Shown in pieces: positions 56,935-64,000 of a stretch of DNA of 64,000 bases (positions are counted from its first letter, which is position 1; every line of letters begins with the position of its first letter). The notes under the pieces are model-generated. The model searched no databases. It saw only the letters and a list, made by a program, of their open reading frames with translations, and was not told the DNA's origin. Location of the stretch: NCBI GenBank assembly GCA_014529385.2, contig CM043967.1:80116278-80180277 (forward strand), in the 5' to 3' direction. The translations under genes were made by a program, and so were the position numbers. The stretch is from Adiantum capillus-veneris. Taxonomy: Eukaryota > Streptophyta > Polypodiopsida > Polypodiales > Pteridaceae.

Positions 56935-57115
56935 TTTATAACCCCCTGCGTCGCTAAGAGCGTCGCTACCAGCGTCGATACGGGGACGTCGCTTTAAGTG
57001 TCGCTATGCCAGTCGCTATAGACGTCGCTATATAGCAATGTCTATAGCCACAATTATAGCGACGTTGCAGAGCCATCTATAGCGACGCTGCAGAGCCTTA
57101 TATAGCGACGCCCGA
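56935..57115. repeat. Subterminal repeats of E2
   Basis: Clustered short motifs gtcgctata / tatagcgacg in both orientations next to the CACTA end, like those at 41305-41525 in E1. Probable binding sites of the TNPA-like protein. Confidence 0.8.
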
Positions 57116-57515
57116 GAGGAATTTTTGGTTCAATGCCCTGCCACCCATCAACCATATTGAATGTTTCATACATATTCTTCACCTTTGAAAAAAAAAGTGC
57201 AAAGGTAGATATAGACCCAAAATAGTCACCCACAAGACAATATAACCATTAACTCCACCATCCACAGTACGTATTGTTTGACAAATAAAAATACAAAGTG
57301 ACAAGCATGAATTGATGAAAGTAAATCAATGACAATTGTACACATAGGCAAAATTACTTGATTGTTAAACTTTTCAAATGTAATAGTTAAAAACCATTGT
57401 CATTATTTAAAAAATATACATGGTTTTCAAAAAGACGTATAAAAGTCGTCTCATGATACATAAGCTATGACAAAAAGAAACTAATGCTATCTAGCTATGG
57501 CTAAACTGACGTCAT

Positions 57516-58809
57516 CTAATCAGACGTCTCATCGCGTCCAAGCGGCGTATCTGTTGGATTCTGTAAAAAAAACAATAAGACCGCTTTTTGTAAGTATAAA
57601 CATATAGCGACATTTATAAAACAATAACACAAATAGAAAAGAATAAACCGTAATACTAACCATGCCGCCGCGAGAACTCAGAATGTCTATAAGGGCGTTT
57701 AAGCTCTTCCTGCCTGCGTACTCACGCTCGTACGGTGTGGGATCACGTCCTGTAAATGACCACTGTCAAAACATACAAAGAATCCATGATGTTAGAATTT
57801 AAAAACCCATAAACCCTAAACTATCAAACATAGAGAGCAATGCGAAAACACTTACAAAATCGTCCTCAAATGATGTCCACCCGCCGCTCCCCAAGTGGTG
57901 GGAGCTCCCTGCCTCTACTCGCGCTCTGGCTGCCTCCTTTTGTTGCTTCCACTTGTCGGGACTCTCGCACGCTGCTTTCTTCGCATTCTTCTAATCTTCT
58001 TTGGCCAGCCAATCTGGTCTAATCCACCCATGCTTGATTGATTTTTGCACTTCGGAACGCTTGTGCTTGCAGTATTCGTGCATTCGAACCTTCTTAGGGT
58101 CTTCATTGAATTTGTCCTCCCGTGTTGGAACGGGAAACTCGTCATGAAGCATGCTGATGACTCTATCTTTTAAATCATTCGGTACTTCACTCCAGGTGTT
58201 TAGTATGTAGTGTCTAAACACCTGAGAGCAAAGATCGCGCATGCGCGAAATCACCTTCTTGCCTTCATCATCCAAGATGATGCCGCCGCTGAAGTCAACG
58301 AAGTAAGGCAAGCCCTCTCGCTGCTGACGCGTGAACCTGGGTGTCCCAGCAGGGGTCTCTAGTGGCGTATCAACGAGGGTACGAAGGTCAGGTGTCTCCA
58401 CTGGAGTCTGAGCCCCGAAGCAAGGAGTGTCCACTGGAGTGACTCCTGGTGGAGTAGCTAGTGGTGTGTAGCTCCTAGGAACGGCAGTCAGCCGCGCAAA
58501 ACCTGGTGTCGATGGCGATGTAGTGGTTGGTGTCGGGACGGGCAAAGAAGGGGAGGGTAAAGAGCCTCGTCGAACACGAGGCGGTGTCGAAGCATCGGTG
58601 GCGGCACCGCCACCACTAGAGCGCCGGCGCCTAGACGAGTGTGAAGATCGTCTCGTCAACACCGAAGCTTCGGAGCGCGCCGAGGACTCCGAAACAGAGG
58701 GATATGTGGATGGAGTACGAACGCGCGATGGTGCGCCAGAGCGATGACGCTCCAGGTACCACTGTCTCTTTTGGGGTGACAAAGAAGAAAGAAACTCCTC
58801 ATCATCCAT
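57516..58809 (-). pseudogene. E2 TNPA-like / Transposase_24-like gene, one stop
   Basis: Three exons on the minus strand by comparison with E1: 58809-57856, 57762-57661, 57560-57516. Same architecture: MDDEEFLSSLSP start, Ser/Arg-rich then Pro/Thr-rich region, conserved SRMRDLCSQVFRHYI ... CKHKRSEVQKSIKHGW, and WSFTGRDPT at the exon 2 start. TAG at 57991-57993 stands where E1 has Trp (TGG). The acceptor before the start codon also differs (gcac instead of gcag), which may harm splicing of a 5' exon. Confidence 0.7.
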
Positions 58810-59369
58810 ACGTGCATTAAACACACGAACATTTAAACTTAATATTGAATGAATGGAGTAGAAAACATGGACAAGTAGATAGATAGAGAGAGAGAGAGAG
58901 AGAGGTCCTCGTCGTCTCTGCTTGTGAGAACATACCTAGAGCATACGTATCTGGAGTGGACGCAAAGGCCATGAAATACAATGACGCAATGACTCATATA
59001 AATACAATGACGCAATGATGCATTCTTCTTCTATTCAACTTGAGTGATGGAAGAGTCAAGTCGATAACTCAGAATTTTCACACAAACAAATCTTGCGTGT
59101 CGAAAAACCACGTGGTGGAGCTGCATGTGGCCATGGATTGCCCAGGATATGATCGCAAAATCAAAAGAGCGTTATACAACATGGAAGGTACTTAGAGAGC
59201 CAGAGTTTTTATAAAATGGAGCAAAACTATTCAAAACGGAGAATCGTACAAGAACTTGAAGGTGCTTGTAGATTTGGAATGTTCAAAGGCTAGCAGCAAC
59301 TGAAAGCGTTCTTCTTCTATTCAAATTGAGTGATGGAAGAGGCAAGTCGATAACTCAGAATTTTCAATC

Positions 59370-59373
<4 letters not shown>

Positions 59374-59410
<37 letters not shown>
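59374..59410. repeat. (GA)n microsatellite
   Basis: An uninterrupted GA run of about 37 bp. A shorter one lies near 58884-58904. It is between the two minus-strand genes of E2, in a stretch (58850-59560) with repeated copies of a block containing caagtcgataactcagaattttc but no gene. Confidence 0.9.
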
Positions 59411-59411
<1 letters not shown>

Positions 59412-59580
59412 ACAATCAAATCTTGCAGTCAAAAAACTAGGTGGTGGAGCTGCATGTGGCCATGGATTTCCCAGGATGTGAGCGCAAAATCAAAAGAGCG
59501 TTATACAACATGGAAGGTACTTAGAGAGCCAGAGTTTTTACAAAACAGAGCAAAATTGTTCAAATACAATATTTATGGCT

Positions 59581-60686
59581 TTAAGAGATCTCTCTCTCAT
59601 CCTCGCATAACTCATCATAACTTCCTATATCTATATAGAGCTCTCCGTTTAAACAAATGTCCTCTGTTTCATTTTGTAGATCCTCTGCATGCATCCCATA
59701 AAGAGTAGCAACTTGATGTTTGTCTGGCACCACCTCAACGGCTTCTAACTGAGCATCTTCTCCGATCTCCTCCATTGATGCCGCTGTGATTGGCACATGG
59801 TAGCCTTCATACGTCCGTGCACTACGAGGGGCTACCTGTATGACGTACCACCAGTTTGATGCAGACTTTGTAGGATGTAATATCACCTGCCAGAGCCACA
59901 TAACTTACATGAGAGCTTCCAAGCACATAAATTCTAAAATGGGATGTTAACTATTTACATACTTACTTGTTCACAATGCTCGGGTAGTACGAAAGTGTCT
60001 CTTAGGTCAGTCCATTTCTTAATTGAATCCACCTCAAGAAAACCAGACTCTCCTCTTCTGACAGTAGCGTTACGACCCTCCATGATTATCTTGAACCATT
60101 GCACGTCGAACAAGTCTACAAAAAATCCTCTATAATCGATCCTCAAAATCTCTTGTAGCGTGCCGAAGTAAGTGAGTTCCTCCACCACAGGATCTGCATC
60201 AGAGGACCGTCGTCGACTAGGTTGTTCAAATTTTTCCATGATTCCACAATCTTGAGTAAAACGCTTTTTGTCAATCCATTCCATCCTAAAATGTCGACAT
60301 TTACACCATGCTGTTGTGTATGACTTATACTACAACCAACAAAGATTATGAGTGGCTGTTCAAACATCTAGAAAGTCACTAGTCGTACATTGCAAACTTA
60401 CCTTGGTCACGCAACCCCGAGAGTACTCCCACTCTTCCTCAGTTACTTCTTCACCGCATTGTTGTGCGCTTTTCAATTGGTTGTGCAACCATCTTAAGCT
60501 AATGAATGTTGGTAGGCTCTCCAGACCCGTCGGATAGTGCATCGGTGGTCGTCTTCCTCGTCTCCACTCGTTGCGTACCCTTTGTCACTCTTGCTTTGCA
60601 TCCTCATATTGTGAAATCCACTTTTGCATCACTGGATTGTGAAGCATGCAAAATGGATTGATTTTAGCCTCTAGATCTTCCGTCAT
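59581..60686 (-). pseudogene. E2 DUF4216-like gene, three exons, one stop
   Basis: Minus strand: exon 1 60686-60402 (MTEDLEAKINPF), exon 2 60329-59967, exon 3 59886-59581, all with GT-AG borders and lengths divisible by three (317 residues). Exon 2 carries IDKKRFTQDCGIMEKF, ELTYFGTLQEILRIDYRGFFVDLFDVQWF and SGFLEVDSIKKW. Exon 3 carries HPTKSASNWWYVIQVAP. These match DUF4216, normally the C-terminal domain of TNP2 proteins. Here it is a separate gene on the opposite strand from the TNP2 core. One in-frame TGA in exon 1 (probably from Trp TGG). It may act with TNP2 or be a rearranged piece of it. Confidence 0.65.
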
Positions 60687-60727
60687 CTTCTTCTCAACAC
60701 CGAGATTTCACATGACGATCCCATATA

Positions 60728-61255
60728 TGCGCTCATCATTTAGGTTTATTTAAATTAAATTAGATTAGATTTAGGTTTATTTTTAGTTAGATTTACGTTT
60801 GATTAGATTTAAATTTATTTACGTTAGATTTAGATTGACGTTATATTAGATTAGATTTAGGTTTATTTAGGTTAATTTACGTTAGATTTAGATTAGGTTT
60901 ATTTTATTTACGAGAGAGGTAAGGGAAGAAAACAAAGAGAGAAATTAAAGAGATTATGTTAAAATTTAAATTAGATTAGGTTAGATTACATTTAGATTTA
61001 TTGTTATGTTGAGTTTAACATTAGGTTAGATTAATATTTAGGTTAGATCAGATTTATGTTAGATTAGATTAGATTTACGTTTCTTTTGAGTTAGATTTAC
61101 GTTAGATTAGATTTAGGTTTATTTATGTTAGATTTAGATTTACGTTAGATTAGATTAGATTTATGTTTATTTTGGGTTTAAAACTAAATTAGATTTAGAT
61201 TTATGTTCATTGGCTAGCTTTTTTTAGATTTAGGTTAGATATTAGTGCATGTCAA
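60728..61255. repeat. Degenerate TTAGATTTAGGTTTA-type repeat array
   Basis: About 530 bp made of variants of ttagattagatttaggttta and ttacgttagattt, interrupted once by a purine-rich piece near 60910-60950. Very low complexity. It lies between the divergent gene sets of E2. Confidence 0.85.
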
Positions 61256-61282
61256 TGAAGGTGCGCTCATGATGTTAAGGAT

Positions 61283-61472
61283 TGTATGAAAAACACTTGC
61301 TCATATGAAAGACACGGAAAAAGACTCCGTTTTGCTACATGAGAAAATTTTGCTGTGCTCACAGCCTCGACAGTCCATGTATGAAAAACACTTGCTCATA
61401 TGAAAGACACGGAAAAAGACTCCGTTTTGCTACATGAGAAAATTTTGTTGCGCTCACAGCCTCGACAGTCCA
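61283..61472. repeat. 95-bp tandem duplication
   Basis: Two adjacent copies (61283-61377 and 61378-61472), nearly identical (tgctgtgctc versus tgttgcgctc). They lie upstream of the TNP2 gene. Confidence 0.9.
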
Positions 61473-61599
61473 TGTGGACTAGCAATTCCACCTGCATGTT
61501 CAGCTGCTGCTACCATACAATAAGCCGTCATGATCAGGTAATGGAAGAGAAAATTCAGCCTACACAAAAATTAGGGTTGCAAGATGACAATTCCAAGGG

Positions 61600-61645
<46 letters not shown>
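61600..61645. repeat. (CA)n microsatellite
   Basis: About 23 CA units in the presumed 5' region of the TNP2 gene. Confidence 0.95.
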
Positions 61646-61647
<2 letters not shown>

Positions 61648-61982
61648 CACAACCCGTCAAATCTAGAGTAAGAATTAAGTGCTTTGAGTAGGCATCAGCT
61701 ACATTGCAAGAATGGCGTACCTGTGCTACAGACAAAGATCTACTGTGAAAAGATGTTAAGATGCTGTGAAATGCTACAGCTAGAGAAGAGGCAAAGGGGT
61801 TTTGTCCACTACATGCAGTATCATGTAGACGTGGGTGTGTAGATTTCTTGTACCCACAAATATAGGCATTGACCAATAAAGACGAGATTATAACCCGGTG
61901 GTTCTGATCTTCGTACACCTCTAAACCGAGGTGTGCGGGGATTGGACATGACTAGAGAATGTGAGGTAGTTTACAGTGTGAA

Positions 61983-61984
<2 letters not shown>

Positions 61985-62042
<58 letters not shown>
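61985..62042. repeat. (GA)n microsatellite
   Basis: About 29 GA units, ending ~70 bp before the TNP2 start codon. Confidence 0.95.
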
Positions 62043-62045
<3 letters not shown>

Positions 62046-62109
62046 AAGACAAAGAATGCGAATAGAAGATTAAATTTGTTGTGCAGGCTATAAGATTTTT
62101 ACCCTCATC

Positions 62110-64000
62110 ATGAGTAGTGACGAGGATGTGGGGCCGTCCAACCGAAACACCTATCTCTCAACGAGGATCTTATGTCCTTGTAATCAATGCAAGCATGCTG
62201 TGCGACGGACAAGACGCGTTTCTTTGCAGCATGTTCGCAAATTTGGCGAGTTCGATCCATCTATTATAGATCAAGTTGTTGCCAATTATAACTCGTCGGA
62301 CTCTGACGCTGGCCAACAGACAGCAATCTTGCAACCCAATAGACATGTTCGCAGGTGCTTTGGTCAAGCAGCATATGTGAGGCCACAAGATGTAGCCTCT
62401 GACAGCTTGGGGGATGATCATGCAGACCACATTCTCAATGAGGCAATATTTGAGCTCGAGATTGATGAAATGATCGAGACGATCATGGATTCAGAAAGGT
62501 TTATCTATGATGATATGAAAAGTGAAGCCGATACGCCATTGTATAATGGAGCACATGTGTCTAGATTGAAAGCGCTCCTAGTTCTTCTCACCATGCAGGT
62601 AAAGTTTGGATGGAGTGACACTAGCGTCACAACGCTTTTCAGGTGATCTATTATAATTAGTTTACTTTAATAAAACTCTACATGTATAATGATCTGATAG
62701 ATTTTTACACAAGTGTACCGTATTTTTATGTTGTATAGATTGCTCAAAGAGCACATACTACCAGCTGATAATGTGATACCAGATTCCCGAGAGGAAGCAA
62801 GAAAGATTTTGCGAAACTTGGGGATGGATTACAATTCGATCCACGCTTGTCCTAATGATTGCATTCTTTTCAGAGGGGAATACATAGACATGGAGAAGTG
62901 TCCGAAATGTGATTCTGAGAGAGATCGAGTAGATCTCCACGGAACAAAAATTTTGCAAAAGTTTTTGCGACATTTTCCTCTGCTTACTCGCATCAAGCAT
63001 TTCTTCGAATGTAAGTCCATGGCCGCCCTAGCATCATGGCATGAGGAGAATAAATCTTTGAATGGTGTGCTACAGATTCCTGCAGATTGCGCAGCTTGAA
63101 AACATATAGATGAAACATGGTCGGATTTTGTCAGGGAAGCTCGAAATTTGCGCTTAGGCCTGGCTATGGATGGCTTAAATCCATTTGGTCAAAGATCAAC
63201 ATCTTACAGTGTATGGCTCGTTGTCATTGTCAACTACAACATTCCTCCGTGGTTGACTACGAAGAAGGGGCATCTATGGCTAAGCTTGATTGTGCCGGGG
63301 CGATATAAGGTGAAGAATATGGATGTGTATCTTCGTCCACTATTGGAAGAGCTACAACAATTGTGGATTGGCATAGAAGTGGTGGATATGAGCCGACACA
63401 CAGATCGACGGAATGCTTTCATCAGAGGAATTCTAATGTGGACCATGCATGACTATCCCGGACTAACAGAATGCTCACGTGATCTATTTACACTCCTCAC
63501 TCAGACACTGTAAATCTTGGTTTTTCTCAAGCTGATCTATTATCATGTGTATACATGCAGGGCTTCAAACAAGCGTATACAGAGCATGTGTCACATGTGG
63601 ACCTAGACTGAATGCACGTAGGGCGCCCTCATTGAAGAAGCAAATCTACGAAGGTCATCAAGCGTATCTTCCACAGAATCATGTGTTACGCAACGGCTTT
63701 TTGGGAAGAGAGCCACCGAGGATGTCTCCACAAGCATGGTTCGAACAGAAGGAGATGTGTGATGACGGATTGCCCCCAGGGATGAAGAGACTATCTCTAT
63801 GGTACGAGTTACCATACTGGCCCCGACTCATGATCATTCACTTGCTCGATCCAATGCACATATTCAAGAATGTGGGTAATCTACTTTGGGACCATCTGAC
63901 CGGCAAGAAAGATACTTTGGGAGCCACAGTCGACCTTAGAAATGTGGATCGTATGGAGCAATATTGGCCGCAAACAGCGTCTGATGGATTGATAAAACTC
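62110..64000 (+). pseudogene. E2 TNP2-type transposase, partial, one internal stop
   Basis: Exon 1 62110-62642 (MSSDEDVGPSNRN), exon 2 62739-63478, exon 3 from 63561 to beyond the window. All borders are GT-AG and the codons join in phase. Exon 1 has the Transpos_assoc pattern (ILCPCNQCKH). Exons 1-3 show the Transposase_21 family: LKALLVLLTMQVKFGWSD, CPNDCILFRGEY...CPKCDSE, LAMDGLNPFGQRSTSYSVW (first catalytic Asp), NIPPWLTTKKGH, MDVYLRPLLEEL, ACVTCGP, YELPYWPR and IHLLDPMHIFKNVGN (second Asp). TGA at 63097-63099 replaces the Trp expected before KHID. Otherwise it is open to 64000. TNP2 cuts and joins transposon ends in the nucleus. Confidence 0.85.

Larger units (their letters stand above)
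56878..64000. mobile_element. CACTA (En/Spm) transposon E2, runs off the window
   Basis: Begins cactacaagaggttgtg, a classical CACTA end, inside the RT of B2; tat at 56875-56877 may be the 3-bp target duplication. Subterminal repeats (~56935-57115) are followed by a minus-strand TNPA-like gene, a minus-strand DUF4216-like gene, a repeat-rich middle (60728-62045) and a plus-strand TNP2-type transposase (62110 to the end). The right end is outside the window. More than 7.1 kb is visible. E1 is a truncated relative. Confidence 0.9.

Noticed and set aside
60728-61255. Interstitial telomere array
   Set aside because: Units vary (ttagattt, ttacgtt, ttaggttta) and do not keep the plant TTTAGGG or TTAGGG period, so true telomeric origin is not supported.
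61600-61645. CRISPR or other regular spacer array
   Set aside because: Simple CA dinucleotide run without spacers; eukaryotic context.

Overview
The window is nuclear DNA of a land plant and consists almost entirely of nested transposable elements. I found no host gene, rRNA gene or complete tRNA gene. The plant assignment rests on Ty1/Copia elements with initiator-tRNA-Met primer sites, Ty3/Gypsy elements with a tRNA-Asp-type primer site and two-knuckle Gag, and En/Spm (CACTA) transposons whose genes carry consensus GT-AG introns. A fern or other seedless plant is possible, but the sequence does not prove it.

Layout, left to right. 1-866 looks like part of an LTR (family G) abutting a partial LTR of family A (867-1400, minus). 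1401-5084, 26932-26964 and 32151-33644 are pieces of one decayed minus-strand Gypsy element, 'C', split by later insertions. A giant Gypsy element 'A1' (5090-26926, 5-bp target duplication ctagg) sits inside the gag of C. It has two LTRs, a primer site, gag, protease, RT-RNase H, integrase, a third ORF downstream of pol and a polypurine tract. A1 itself received a TTAA-flanked inverted-repeat element (6035-7372) and a solo-LTR-like insert (13815-15032). A complete Copia element 'B1' (26970-32145, minus, TSD atgaa) is also inside the gag of C.

From 33645 to 41287 lies 'D', a minus-strand LTR element with gag and protease but no RT or integrase. It has unidentified ORFs upstream of gag and a primer site that extends into most of a tRNA 3' half. 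The outer LTR of D is cut by a CACTA fragment 'E1' (41288-44379), which is fused to a Gypsy gag fragment (44380-44935). A young, almost intact Copia element 'F' (45626-51191, TSD aaaaa) follows, then an old Copia RT remnant (51935-52440). A second, plus-strand copy of the B family ('B2', 53611-56877) is cut by a larger CACTA copy 'E2' (56878 to beyond 64000). E2 carries two minus-strand genes and a divergent plus-strand TNP2-type transposase gene.

In function, each autonomous family supplies its own machinery. The Gypsy and Copia elements supply Gag, protease, integrase and RT-RNase H. E2 supplies transposase plus accessory proteins that may act on its subterminal repeats. D and E1 lack key enzymes and would depend on proteins in trans. 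Most reading frames are broken by stops of the C-to-T / G-to-A type, by small indels, or by later insertions. The best preserved are F (one frameshift) and the TNPA-like gene of E1 (no break seen).
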